This document shows, in pieces, positions 44,527 to 52,856 of a DNA stretch of 64,000 nucleotides. The notes under the pieces were generated by a model. It was given only the letters and a program-made list of their open reading frames with translations, did not search any database and had not been told where the DNA came from. The position numbers and the translations under genes are program-made. Origin of the DNA: Streptomyces nymphaeiformis (GTDB taxonomy: Bacteria > Actinomycetota > Actinomycetes > Streptomycetales > Streptomycetaceae); assembly GCF_014203895.1 (NCBI RefSeq), contig NZ_JACHJY010000010.1, positions 248,001 through 312,000 of the forward strand, read 5' to 3'. Position 1 is the stretch's first letter. The number at the start of each line of letters is the position of its first letter.

Positions 44527-45759
44527 ATGGCAGAGAACACCGAGCACCCCGCCTACCCCGTGGGGCTGCGCCTCGCGGGACGCCGCGTCGTCGTCCTCGG
44601 CGGCGGCCAGGTGGCCCAGCGTCGACTGCCGGCGCTGATCGCCGCGGGCGCCGACGTCACGCTGATCTCCCCGTCCGCGACCCCGTCCGTGGACGTGATG
44701 GCGGAGACGGGCGAGATCACCTGGATCAAGCGCCGGTACGAGGAGGGCGACCTGGCGGACGCCTGGTACGCCCTGGTGGCAACGACGGACCCGACCGCCA
44801 ACGCGGCAGCCTCGGCAGAGGCCGAGCGAACCAGGACCTGGTGCGTCCGAGCGGACGACGCGGAGGCGGCGACGGCCTGGACTCCGGCGACGGGCCGGGA
44901 CGCGGGCGTCACGGTGGCCGTCCTCACGGGCCACGACCCCCGCCGCTCGGCGGCCGTACGCGACGCGATCGTCGAGGGACTCCGCGACGGCTCCCTCGCC
45001 GCCCCCGCGCACCGCGACCGCACGCCCTTCGTGGCCCTGGTCGGCGGCGGCCCCGGCGACCCGGACCTGATCACGGTCCGCGGCCGCCGGCTGCTCGCGG
45101 AGGCGGACGTGGTGATCGCGGACCGGCTGGGCCCCCGCGACCTCCTGGACGAACTGCCGCCGCACGTCGAGGTGATCGACGCGGCGAAGATCCCGTACGG
45201 CCGCTTCATGGCCCAGGAGGCCATCAACAACGCGCTCATCGAGCACGCGAAGCAGGGCAAGTCCGTCGTGCGCCTGAAGGGCGGCGACCCGTTCGTCTTC
45301 GGCCGGGGCATGGAGGAGGCCCAGGCGCTGGCGGCCGAGGGCATCGCGTGCACGGTGGTCCCGGGCATCTCCAGCTCGATCTCGGTCCCGGGCGCGGTCG
45401 GCATCCCGGTGACGCACCGCGGGGTGGCGCACGAGTTCACGGTGGTCAGCGGCCACGTGGCCCCCGACGACCCGCGCTCGCTGGTCGACTGGGCGTCGCT
45501 GGCGAAGCTCACGGGCACGCTGGTCATCCTCATGGGCGTCGACAAGATCGGCAAGATCGCCGAGGCGCTGATCGCCCACGGCAAGTCCCCCGACACCCCC
45601 CTCGCCCTCGTCCAGGAGGGCACCACGGCGACCCAGCGCCGCGTGGACGCCACCCTCGCCACGGTCGCCGACGTCGTCCAGGCGGAGGAGGTGCGTCCCC
45701 CGGCTGTCATCGTCATCGGCCCGGTGGTCGCGGAGGGGCCGGACAAGCTCACGAAGTAA
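44527..45759 (+). CDS. cobA: Siroheme synthase CysG-like: precorrin-2 dehydrogenase plus uroporphyrinogen-III C-methyltransferase
   Basis: 410 aa. The N-terminal ~190 residues are a precorrin-2 dehydrogenase/ferrochelatase module (GLRLAGRRVVVLGGGQVAQRR, NAD site). About 155-410 is the SUMT methyltransferase (FVALVGGGPGDPDLITVRG, VVRLKGGDPFVFGRG, VPGISSSISVPGAVGIPVTH). E. coli CysG has 457 aa; the middle dimerisation part appears shortened. It makes precorrin-2 for both corrinoid and siroheme and sits with cobL and cobT. The symbol cobA is used for the SUMT function; cysG would also be reasonable. Confidence 0.93.
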   Translation: MAENTEHPAYPVGLRLAGRRVVVLGGGQVAQRRLPALIAAGADVTLISPSATPSVDVMAETGEITWIKRRYEEGDLADAWYALVATTDPTANAAASAEAERTRTWCVRADDAEAATAWTPATGRDAGVTVAVLTGHDPRRSAAVRDAIVEGLRDGSLAAPAHRDRTPFVALVGGGPGDPDLITVRGRRLLAEADVVIADRLGPRDLLDELPPHVEVIDAAKIPYGRFMAQEAINNALIEHAKQGKSVVRLKGGDPFVFGRGMEEAQALAAEGIACTVVPGISSSISVPGAVGIPVTHRGVAHEFTVVSGHVAPDDPRSLVDWASLAKLTGTLVILMGVDKIGKIAEALIAHGKSPDTPLALVQEGTTATQRRVDATLATVADVVQAEEVRPPAVIVIGPVVAEGPDKLTK

Positions 45760-45788
45760 CCCGGGGTAACGGAACCCCGTCGCACACA

Positions 45789-45817
45789 TTGGCACCACAC
45801 CCCGGACAAGGCAGTAT
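45789..45817 (+). promoter_or_regulatory. Sigma70-type promoter of the TrmH-like gene
   Basis: -35 TTGGCA (45789-45794), 17-bp spacer, -10 CAGTAT (45812-45817). The GTG start follows after 6 nt, predicting a leaderless mRNA. Confidence 0.65.
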
Positions 45818-45823
45818 CACCTC

Positions 45824-46642
45824 GTGGCCGAACTCATCACGATCGACGACCCCGACGACCCGCGCCTGCGCGACTACACCGGCCTGACCGACGTCGAGCT
45901 GCGCCGCAGGCGCGAGCCGGCCGAGGGCCTGTTCATCGCGGAGGGCGAGAAGGTCATCCGCCGGGCCAGGCAGGCCGGGTACGAGATGCGGTCGATGCTG
46001 CTCTCCGCCAAGTGGGTGGACGTCATGCGCGACGTCATCGACGAGGTCCCGGCGCCGGTGTACGCGATCCAGCCGGAGCTCGCCGAGCGCGTGACCGGCT
46101 ATCACGTGCACCGGGGCGCGCTGGCCTCGATGCAGCGCAAGCCGCTCCCGGAGGCCGGTGAACTCCTCGCCGGCGCCCGCCGCGTGGTGATCATGGAGTC
46201 GGTCAACGACCACACCAACATCGGAGCCATCTTCCGCAGCGCCGCCGCGCTCGGCATGGACGCGGTCCTGCTGTCCCCGGACTGCGCGGACCCGCTGTAC
46301 CGGCGCTCGGTGAAGGTCTCGATGGGGGCGGTGTTCTCCGTCCCGTACGCCCGTCTGGAGAGCTGGCCCCGGGGCCTGGAGACGGTACGGGAGGCGGGCT
46401 TCAAGCTCCTCGCCCTCACCCCGGCGGAGAAGGCGACCTCGATCGACGAGGCCGCCCCGCACCGCCTGGACCGGGTGGCGCTGATGCTCGGAGCGGAGGG
46501 CGACGGCCTGTCCACGCAGGCCCTGCGCGCCGCCGACGAGTGGGTCCGCATCCCCATGGCCCACGGCGTCGACTCGCTGAACGTGGGCGCGGCGGCGGCC
46601 GTCGCGTTCTACGCGGTGGCGACGGGCCGCCCGGAGGCCTGA
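45824..46642 (+). CDS. TrmH/SpoU-family RNA 2'-O-methyltransferase
   Basis: 272 aa. The SPOUT knot motifs are clear: ESVNDHTNIGAIFRSAAALG (motif 1), VALMLGAEGDGLS (motif 2) and IPMAHGVDSLNVGAAAAVAFY (motif 3). The N-terminal part (EGLFIAEGEKVIRRARQAGYE) is an L30e-like RNA-binding domain. It methylates a ribose in rRNA or tRNA; antibiotic-producer resistance enzymes such as Tsr share this fold, but nothing here suggests resistance. The GTG at 45824 lies at the predicted transcription start. Confidence 0.92.
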   Translation: MAELITIDDPDDPRLRDYTGLTDVELRRRREPAEGLFIAEGEKVIRRARQAGYEMRSMLLSAKWVDVMRDVIDEVPAPVYAIQPELAERVTGYHVHRGALASMQRKPLPEAGELLAGARRVVIMESVNDHTNIGAIFRSAAALGMDAVLLSPDCADPLYRRSVKVSMGAVFSVPYARLESWPRGLETVREAGFKLLALTPAEKATSIDEAAPHRLDRVALMLGAEGDGLSTQALRAADEWVRIPMAHGVDSLNVGAAAAVAFYAVATGRPEA

Positions 46643-46645
46643 GCC

Positions 46646-47830
46646 TCAGCTCTGAAGGGCCTGGGCGGCGGCGATCCCGAGGGCCACGATGAGCGTCACG
46701 ACCACGAAGACGAAGAGCCGCTGCCGCAGCAGCCGGGGATTGGCGGGCCGGCGCCCCGTAGAGGTGGAACGGGCGCCGGGCCGGGTCCCGGGACGGGACT
46801 GAGGCCCACGCGAACCACCGGTCCGGGGCCCGGCCGAGGGCCGCGACGCGGCCCCGGTCCCACGCTGCCCCCGCTCCGTACCCCGCTCGCCGCCCCGCTC
46901 CGCGCCACGACCGGGCACGTCCCGCTCGGTGTACCGCTCGGTGGGCCGGACGGTGCTCCGCTCCTCGGCGCGCTCGCGCTGCACCGGCGGCCGGGAGACC
47001 GGCAGCCCCTGGGCCTCGCGCGCCGCGATCTCCTTGAGCCGCATCGACAGCTGGAGCGTGCTGGGCCGGTCCTCGGGGTCCTTCGCGAGGCAGGCCCGGA
47101 TCAGCGGCGCGAGGGCGTCCGGCACCCCGTGGAGCTGGGGCTCCTCGTGCACGACCCGGTAGAGCATGACCTCGGAACTGCCGTGCCCGAAGGGGGAGTC
47201 GGCCATCGACGCGTACGCGAGGGTGGCGCCGAGCGAGAAGACGTCGGTGGCGGGGGTGACGGCCGCGCCGCGCACCTGCTCGGGCGCGAGGAAGCCGGGC
47301 GAGCCGACGGCCGTGCCGACATGGGTCAGGGTGCTGGCCCCGGTGGCCCAGGCGATGCCGAAGTCGATGATGCGGGGGCCCTTGGGGGACAGCAGGATGT
47401 TCGAGGGCTTGAGGTCACGGTGGACGACCCCGGCCTCGTGGACGGCGACGAGGCCCTCCGAGAGCGCCGCCCCGATGGAGGCCACGTCGGCGGCGCGCAG
47501 CCCGCCCTCCTCGGCGACCCGGTCGTGCAGCGAGGGGCCGGGCACGTACTGGGTGGCGAACCAGGGGCGGTCGGCCTCCAGATCGGCGGCGACGAGACGT
47601 GCGGTGCAGCCGCCGCGGATGCGCCGGGCCGCCGACACCTCGCGGGCGAACCGCGAGCGGAACTCCTGGTCCTCGGCGAGGTCGGGCCGGATCACCTTCA
47701 GCGCCACCCGCTGGCCGCGCCGGTCGGACCCCAGGTACACGACGCCCATTCCGCCGGCCCCCAGCCTGCGGTGGAGCCGGAACGACCCGACGATCCGCGG
47801 ATCCTCGCGCCGGAGCCGCATCATCGCCAT
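46646..47830 (-). CDS. Membrane-anchored serine/threonine protein kinase
   Basis: 394 aa. The kinase domain covers about 15-275: Gly loop LGAGGMGVVYLG (23-34), Lys45 in ALKVIRPD, catalytic HRDLKPSNILL and DFGIA with an intact APEQ. After a Glu/Arg/Thr-rich linker (repeated TER, about 285-355) a single membrane helix (FVFVVVTLIVALGIAAAQAL) ends the protein. There is no extracellular domain such as PASTA, so the signal is unknown. GAGGGGA lies before the ATG. Confidence 0.93.
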   Translation of the reverse strand: MAMMRLRREDPRIVGSFRLHRRLGAGGMGVVYLGSDRRGQRVALKVIRPDLAEDQEFRSRFAREVSAARRIRGGCTARLVAADLEADRPWFATQYVPGPSLHDRVAEEGGLRAADVASIGAALSEGLVAVHEAGVVHRDLKPSNILLSPKGPRIIDFGIAWATGASTLTHVGTAVGSPGFLAPEQVRGAAVTPATDVFSLGATLAYASMADSPFGHGSSEVMLYRVVHEEPQLHGVPDALAPLIRACLAKDPEDRPSTLQLSMRLKEIAAREAQGLPVSRPPVQRERAEERSTVRPTERYTERDVPGRGAERGGERGTERGQRGTGAASRPSAGPRTGGSRGPQSRPGTRPGARSTSTGRRPANPRLLRQRLFVFVVVTLIVALGIAAAQALQS

Positions 47831-48337
47831 GTCCGTCCCCTCGTCCGTTCGACGTGGCACAGCTTACGTAGTGGCGCCCGTAGGCGCTCATAGGCCGCGC
47901 CCTCGCACCGGGATCGATTGTCAGTGCTGAGGGGGACACCGGGGGACCGGCGGTCACGGCATCGGTCGCCAACCTCCCCTCGGGGAAACCCACTTGACGT
48001 GCGGACGTGAGCACAGCGGGACACCCCGGAGGGCGCCTCCCGGCCCCTCGGCGGCCGGCCGGCGCACCGGGCCGCACCCCCGGCACCCGGGGAAGTGACC
48101 GATGTCACTCTTGCGCACCGGCCCCTCCGGGAAGACCCCGGGTTCCGGACCCCCGTCTCCACCCAGGGGAGTACGCCGCACGGGCGGGCGTCATCCTCCG
48201 GGAGGCCCGGAAGTCGGTACGCGGGCATGACGTCCCGGACCTTCCGGCTCCCTACTGTTGAGGTCAAGCGGCGGGTGCCAGCACTCGTCCCCCGAGGTCA
48301 CGCACCCGCCGCTCGCAGACACGACAGGAGAGGAACC
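47831..48337. other. 507-nt intergenic region
   Basis: No convincing gene on either strand. It should hold the kinase promoter on the minus strand (no clear consensus seen) and the promoter and leader of the small membrane peptide on the plus strand. A candidate -10, TACTGT, is near 48253. Confidence 0.5.
48267..48313 (+). promoter_or_regulatory. Leader hairpin before the 55-aa membrane peptide gene
   Basis: A perfect 12-bp inverted repeat, AGCGGCGGGTGC with GCACCCGCCGCT (48267-48278 and 48302-48313), lies just upstream of the AGGAGAGG ribosome-binding site. It could be a protein-binding site or translational control structure. Confidence 0.55.
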
Positions 48338-48505
48338 ATGGCTTACACGGCACCGCGGACGACCGCCCGGCCCTCCGGCCGCCGTCACCCCCTGGTGGCC
48401 ACCGCCATGGTCCTCCCTCTCGCGGCCCTGCTCGTGGTCGTCTTCGGCGGCTGGGAGGCAGTGGTCACACAGGCGTCGTCCGTGGGCGTGATGCTGGGGC
48501 GCTGA
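48338..48505 (+). CDS. 55-aa single-pass membrane peptide
   Basis: A short basic N terminus (TTARPSGRRHP) is followed by one hydrophobic helix (LVATAMVLPLAALLVVVFGG) and a short tail. An excellent ribosome-binding site (AGGAGAGG, 5-12 nt upstream) supports translation. No named family is recognised. Its large untranslated leader and the kinase next door are the only context. Confidence 0.65.
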   Translation: MAYTAPRTTARPSGRRHPLVATAMVLPLAALLVVVFGGWEAVVTQASSVGVMLGR

Positions 48506-48684
48506 GAGGCGCCCCGGACCCGGGAGAGCGGCCCGGGTCGGGACATCCGGCCATCAGCCCCGTGGGGACGGGGGTGCGGCGGACGGCAGCGTGGGGCCGG
48601 TCAGCTGGGGAGCTGACCGGCCCTCGCGCGTTCCCGGAAGGCGATCCGGCCGACGCGGCCGAGCACACCCCGTACGCTCCACGG

Positions 48685-49659
48685 GTGGCCCCAGCACCCC
48701 CGACACCCCCGATGCGTTCCACCTCACCCCTCCACCGCCTCGCCGCCCTGGCCCGTACCGCCGCGCATCCGACGGGCGAGCCCTGCGGCTGCGACGGCGG
48801 TGTCGTCGGCGTGCTGGCCGACCGGGACGACGGGACGGTCGTACGGCACGGGGATCTCGTCGCCAAGGCGCACGCGCCCGGGACCGACCCCGAGGCCCAT
48901 CGCGTACGGCTCGCGCTGGCCGGACACCAGGACGTCGCCGGCGTCTTCGTGCCGCCCCTGCGACTGCCCGCGCCGCGGCCCGGCACCGAGGTGCCGGACG
49001 GCCGCCCGGTCACGGTCTGGCCGTACGGGCCGCCCGTCGACCCGGAGGACCCCGACGCAGCACCGTGGGAGGAGGCGGCACGGCTCCTCGCCCTGCTGCA
49101 CCGCACCCCGCCCCCGCCCGGCTGCGCCGACCGGCTCCCGGACATGAGGGCCCCCGTGAAGGTGGCCCTCGCCGTGGAGCGGATGCGCCGCACGGCCCCG
49201 GACCACCCGGCGGCCGCCACCGTCCTGGACGCCTGGCGGACGGTCGCGGACGCCCCCGCGACGGCGCGCCGGCTGCTGTGCCACGGCGACTTCCACCTGG
49301 GCCAGCTGGTCCGCGCCCCCCGCCACGGCGCCGTGGCGGGGCCCTGGCGGCTCATCGACATCGACGACCTCGGCCTCGGCGACCCCGCCTGGGACCTGTC
49401 CCGGCCCGCCGCCTGGTTCGCCGCCGGCATCCTGCCGCCGGAGATCTGGACGCGGTTCCTCGGCGCGTACCAGGAGGCGGGAGGCCCGGCCGTGGACGGC
49501 GATCCATGGGCCCGACTCGACGTCCCGGCACGGGCGCTGACGGTCCAGACCGCCGCGCTGGCCCTCGCGAAGTCCACGGCCGAGAGCCGGCCGCTCGACG
49601 AGGTCGAGGAGGTGATGATCGACACCTGTGCCCGCATCGCCGGACATCGAACCGGGTAG
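48685..49659 (+). CDS. Aminoglycoside-phosphotransferase (APH)-like kinase
   Basis: 324 aa. The Brenner motif LCHGDFHLGQLV (about 198-209) and the IDIDDLGLGDPAWDLSR metal-binding segment (about 224-240) define the APH/choline-kinase fold. The nucleotide-binding N lobe is short. The family phosphorylates antibiotics, amino acids or sugars; substrate unknown. A TACGCT -10 ends 6 nt before the GTG at 48685, so I favour that start and a leaderless mRNA over the ATG at 48712. Confidence 0.85.
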   Translation: MAPAPPTPPMRSTSPLHRLAALARTAAHPTGEPCGCDGGVVGVLADRDDGTVVRHGDLVAKAHAPGTDPEAHRVRLALAGHQDVAGVFVPPLRLPAPRPGTEVPDGRPVTVWPYGPPVDPEDPDAAPWEEAARLLALLHRTPPPPGCADRLPDMRAPVKVALAVERMRRTAPDHPAAATVLDAWRTVADAPATARRLLCHGDFHLGQLVRAPRHGAVAGPWRLIDIDDLGLGDPAWDLSRPAAWFAAGILPPEIWTRFLGAYQEAGGPAVDGDPWARLDVPARALTVQTAALALAKSTAESRPLDEVEEVMIDTCARIAGHRTG

Positions 49660-49726
49660 GCACTTTCGGCGTCCACGTAAGGTGAAGCCACCATTCGAAC
49701 GGCAATGTCAGGGAGTTGAGCCGAGC

Positions 49727-50020
49727 ATGCAGTGTCCCAAGTGCCATGCGGCCATGCACACGTACAACCGCAACGGTGTCCAGATCGAGCAGTGCAGCGG
49801 TTGCCGGGGCATATTCCTGGACTACGGCGAGCTGGAGGCCCTGACCCGCCTGGAGTCCCAGTGGGTCCAGCAGGCCCCGCCCGCCCCGCCGGCCTACCCG
49901 GCGCAGCCCGCCCCCGCCGCGCCCGCCTGGGGCGCCCCGCACCACGGCGGCCACCACGGTGGTCACCACGGCGGCCACTACCGCAAGGGCGGCTTCGGGC
50001 GGATGCTCTTCTCCTCCTGA
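49727..50020 (+). CDS. TFIIB-type zinc-ribbon protein with His/Gly-rich tail
   Basis: 97 aa. MQCPKCHAAMHTYNRNGVQIEQC followed by SGCRGIFLDYGELEAL is the zf-TFIIB fold, with two Cys pairs binding zinc (shown in two parts). A Pro/Ala linker and a metal-binding-like HHGGHHGGHHGGHY stretch follow. The role is unknown; such proteins are widespread. GGGAG is found 12-16 nt upstream. Confidence 0.85.
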   Translation: MQCPKCHAAMHTYNRNGVQIEQCSGCRGIFLDYGELEALTRLESQWVQQAPPAPPAYPAQPAPAAPAWGAPHHGGHHGGHHGGHYRKGGFGRMLFSS

Positions 50021-50034
50021 CCGGGGAACGAAGA

Positions 50035-50065
50035 AGCCCCCGGCCGCGAGCTGCGGCCGGGGGCT
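50035..50065. terminator. Terminator between the zinc-ribbon gene and the tRNA cluster
   Basis: Perfect 13-bp stem (50035-50047 with 50053-50065) between convergent transcription units; it can stop both. Confidence 0.85.
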
Positions 50066-50073
50066 CCTTCGTA

Positions 50074-50148
50074 TGGTGCGCGATACTGGGATTGAACCAG
50101 TGACCTCTTCCGTGTCAGGGAAGCGCTCTCCCGCTGAGCTAATCGCGC
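50074..50148 (-). tRNA. tRNA-Val(GAC), copy 1
   Basis: Acceptor GCGCGAT/ATCGCGC, anticodon stem CTTCC/GGAAG with loop CTGACAC, so anticodon GAC. The T loop is GGTTCAATC. The mature 3' CCA is encoded. Last tRNA of the minus-strand cluster. Confidence 0.97.
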
Positions 50149-50177
50149 GGGTACACCCGAGGGGTGCCTGTACTGCG

Positions 50178-50249
50178 TGCGCGATACTGGGATTGAACCA
50201 GTGACCTCTTCCGTGTCAGGGAAGCGCTCTCCCGCTGAGCTAATCGCGC
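50178..50249 (-). tRNA. tRNA-Val(GAC), copy 2
   Basis: Same body as copy 1, but CGC follows the discriminator A, so the CCA must be added by tRNA nucleotidyltransferase. Confidence 0.97.
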
Positions 50250-50276
50250 GGGCGCACCCGAGGGGTGCGTGAAATG

Positions 50277-50351
50277 TGGTGCGCGATACTGGGATTGAAC
50301 CAGTGACCTCTTCCGTGTCAGGGAAGCGCTCTCCCGCTGAGCTAATCGCGC
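50277..50351 (-). tRNA. tRNA-Val(GAC), copy 3
   Basis: Identical to copy 1 in the tRNA body, with an encoded CCA. Confidence 0.97.
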
Positions 50352-50385
50352 GGGGGATCCGGGGATCCAGGATCCGAAGATCCAG

Positions 50386-50457
50386 TGGACGATACTGGGA
50401 TTGAACCAGTGACCTCTTCCGTGTCAGGGAAGCGCTCTCCCGCTGAGCTAATCGTCC
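50386..50457 (-). tRNA. tRNA-Val(GAC), variant acceptor stem
   Basis: Same D, anticodon and T arms as the other copies, but the acceptor is GGACGAT/ATCGTCC. Positions 2 and 3 differ with matching changes on the 3' strand. No encoded CCA. Confidence 0.96.
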
Positions 50458-50458
50458 T

Positions 50459-50532
50459 TGGAGGTGGAGACGGGATTTGAACCCGTGTAGACGGCTTTGC
50501 AGGCCGTTGCCTCGCCTCTCGGCCACTCCACC
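50459..50532 (-). tRNA. tRNA-Cys(GCA)
   Basis: Acceptor GGTGGAG/CTCCACC, anticodon loop CTGCAAA, discriminator U73 (the CysRS identity base) and encoded CCA. Only 1 nt separates it from the next tRNA. Confidence 0.97.
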
Positions 50533-50571
50533 AGGAGTGAATACGGGGGTTCGGGAAGATCCCCCACATCG

Positions 50572-50644
50572 AGCGGACGACGAGATTCGAACTCGCGACC
50601 CTCACCTTGGCAAGGTGATGCTCTACCAACTGAGCCACGTCCGC
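50572..50644 (-). tRNA. tRNA-Gly(GCC)
   Basis: Acceptor GCGGACG/CGTCCGC, anticodon loop TTGCCAA, discriminator U73. First tRNA of the operon; no encoded CCA. Confidence 0.97.
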
Positions 50645-50686
50645 TTGTCGTTTCCGTTCCGCTTGCGCGTCCCGGCGACGTGTTGA

Positions 50687-50714
50687 ACTCTAGCGGATTC
50701 CTGGGCCAGTACAA
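50687..50714 (-). promoter_or_regulatory. Promoter of the Gly-Cys-Val tRNA operon
   Basis: On the minus strand: -35 TTGTAC (50709-50714), 16-bp spacer, -10 TAGAGT (50687-50692), 43 nt before tRNA-Gly. Confidence 0.6.
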
Positions 50715-50891
50715 AAACGCGTTTCCGCAGCGTGCTGACCTGCGGGCCCTTCGCCGCGCCCGGCCGAGCCTCCCGAAGGGTTGGAACGCTGTTCACCCAC
50801 CGTGCCCCCGGGACGACAGCAGGCCCCGCCCCCTCCCACCCCGCATCCCGCACGACCCCGTGCTCCCTCCCACCCGACCTAGACTCGATGC

Positions 50892-51974
50892 GTGCACGAC
50901 CTTGCTCCTCTGGCCCGCTTCGGCGGCCTCGTCGCGACCGACCTCCGGGACGTCACCCACGATCCCGAGGCACTCGACTCCGCAGGCTTCTGGGCCGTCT
51001 GCGCGGACTTCGAAGGGCGCCTCACCTGCGCGCGCTTCGGGGACGTCCGGCCCGCCCCGGTCCCCGCGCCCGTCCCGGGCGCCTGGCGCGGACCCGCCGC
51101 CGGTGACTGGACGTCCTCGCTCGACCGCACCGCGTACACCGCGGGCGTACGGCGCGTGCGCGAGCACATCGCGCGCGGCGAGGTCTACCAGGCGAACCTC
51201 TGCCGGGTGCTGACCGCGCCGCTGCCGGACCCGGCCGGTGCCGACGTCGACGCCCTCACCGCGCTGCTCGCCCGGGGCAACCCCGCCCCGTACGCCGGAA
51301 CGATTCGCCTGCCCGCCCACGGCGTGGAGATCGCCACCGCGTCCCCCGAGCTGTACCTGCGCAGGGAAGGGGCCCTGATCTCCTCCGGCCCCATCAAGGG
51401 CACCGGCCGCACCGCCGCCGACCTCCTGCCCAAGGACCACGCGGAGAACGTGATGATCGTCGACCTGGTCCGCAACGACCTGGGCCGCGTCAGCGAGACC
51501 GGCAGCGTCGCCGTCCCCGAACTCTGCGCGATCGAGGAGCACCCCGGCCTCGTCCACCTGGTGTCCACGGTCACCGGACTCCTCCGCGAGGACGCCGGCT
51601 GGCCCGAGCTGCTCGCCGCCACCTTCCCGCCCGGCTCCGTCACCGGCGCGCCCAAGTCCAGCGCGCTGCGGATCATCGAGGCCCTCGAGACCGCGCCCCG
51701 GGGGCCGTACTGCGGAGGCATCGGCTGGGTGGACGCCGACGCGGGCACCGGTGAGCTGGCCGTGGGCATCCGCACCTTCTGGATCGACCGCCCCGAGGGC
51801 GTGCTCCGCTTCGGCACGGGTGCCGGGATCACCTGGGGCTCCGACCCGGAGCGCGAGTGGGAGGAGACCGAACTGAAGGCGGCCCGGCTCGTCGCGATAG
51901 CGTCAGGCGCCTATGAGTCAGGCGCCCCGGGCGCGGACGTCTCCGAGGCGAGCGGAAAGGCCACTTCTCGATGA
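50892..51974 (+). CDS. pabB: Aminodeoxychorismate synthase component I
   Basis: 360 aa, chorismate-binding domain of PabB/TrpE type. EVYQANLCRVL, SSGPIKGTGR (where a PIKGT-type sequence separates it from TrpE), ENVMIVDLVRNDLGRV and FPPGSVTGAPK are present. It aminates chorismate for p-aminobenzoate and folate; no glutaminase domain is fused. TAGACT ends 6 nt before the GTG, so the mRNA is probably leaderless. It overlaps pabC by 4 nt. Confidence 0.92.
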   Translation: MHDLAPLARFGGLVATDLRDVTHDPEALDSAGFWAVCADFEGRLTCARFGDVRPAPVPAPVPGAWRGPAAGDWTSSLDRTAYTAGVRRVREHIARGEVYQANLCRVLTAPLPDPAGADVDALTALLARGNPAPYAGTIRLPAHGVEIATASPELYLRREGALISSGPIKGTGRTAADLLPKDHAENVMIVDLVRNDLGRVSETGSVAVPELCAIEEHPGLVHLVSTVTGLLREDAGWPELLAATFPPGSVTGAPKSSALRIIEALETAPRGPYCGGIGWVDADAGTGELAVGIRTFWIDRPEGVLRFGTGAGITWGSDPEREWEETELKAARLVAIASGAYESGAPGADVSEASGKATSR

Positions 51975-52801
51975 AACTCTGGGTCAACGGCGGGCTGCAC
52001 GACGCGGAGACCGCCCGGGTCTCCGTACTGGACCACGGACTGACCGTCGGCGACGGCATCTTCGAGACGGTCAAGGCGGAGCATGGCGAAACGTTTGCTC
52101 TCACCCTCCACCTGGAGCGCCTCACCCGCTCCGCCCGGGGCCTCGGCCTGCCCGACCCCGACCTCGACGAGGTTCGCCGCGCCTGCGCGGCCGTCATCGA
52201 GGCGAACCCGATGGAGCTCGGCCGGCTCCGCATCACGTACACCGGCGGTCTCTCCCCGCTCGGCTCGGAGCGCGGCGACGCGGGTACGAGCCTGGTCGTC
52301 GCCCTCGGCGAGACCGGCCGCCGCCCCGACTCCACCGCCGTGATCACCGTCCCCTGGACGCGCAACGAGCGCGGCGCCCTCACCGGTCTCAAGACCACCT
52401 CGTACGCCGAGAACGTCGTCGCCCTGGCCAGGGCGCGCGAGGAGGGGGCCTCCGAGGCGCTCTTCGCCAACACCGTGGGGCAGCTCTGCGAGGGCACCGG
52501 CTCCAACGTCTTCGTCGTGGTCGGCGGCCGGATCCTCACCCCGCCCGTCTCCTCCGGCTGCCTCGCGGGCATCACCCGGGCCCTGGCCGTGGAGTGGACC
52601 GGCGCGGAGGAGGCCGACCTGCCGTTCGAGGTCCTCGAGAGCGCCGACGAGATCTTCCTGACCTCGACCCTGCGCGACGTCCAGGCCGTGCACCGGGTCG
52701 ACGGGCGTGAGCCCGCGGACGCGCCCGGCCCCGTCACCGCCAAGGCGATGCGGATCTTCGACGAGCGGGCGGCCGCGGACCGGGATCCGCGGCTCGCGTA
52801 G
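51971..52801 (+). CDS. pabC: Aminodeoxychorismate lyase
   Basis: 276 aa, fold-type IV PLP enzyme. LDHGLTVGDGIFETVK and the PLP lysine in GLKTTSYAENVVA (about 142-154) are typical. VGQLCEGTGSNVFVV is the cofactor phosphate region. It releases pyruvate from aminodeoxychorismate to give p-aminobenzoate. The ATG overlaps the pabB stop in ATGA; branched-chain aminotransferases share the fold, but the pabB neighbour supports PabC. Confidence 0.92.
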   Translation: MKLWVNGGLHDAETARVSVLDHGLTVGDGIFETVKAEHGETFALTLHLERLTRSARGLGLPDPDLDEVRRACAAVIEANPMELGRLRITYTGGLSPLGSERGDAGTSLVVALGETGRRPDSTAVITVPWTRNERGALTGLKTTSYAENVVALARAREEGASEALFANTVGQLCEGTGSNVFVVVGGRILTPPVSSGCLAGITRALAVEWTGAEEADLPFEVLESADEIFLTSTLRDVQAVHRVDGREPADAPGPVTAKAMRIFDERAAADRDPRLA

Positions 52802-52856
52802 ATCCGGACTCGCGTAAATCCGGATGACGGGCGGGGGCCGGATGGGTAGAACACCC

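Noticed and set aside
50074..50457. Repeated ~100-nt units mistaken for a CRISPR or satellite array
   Set aside because: The repeats are four complete tRNA-Val genes with cloverleaf structure and anticodon GAC.
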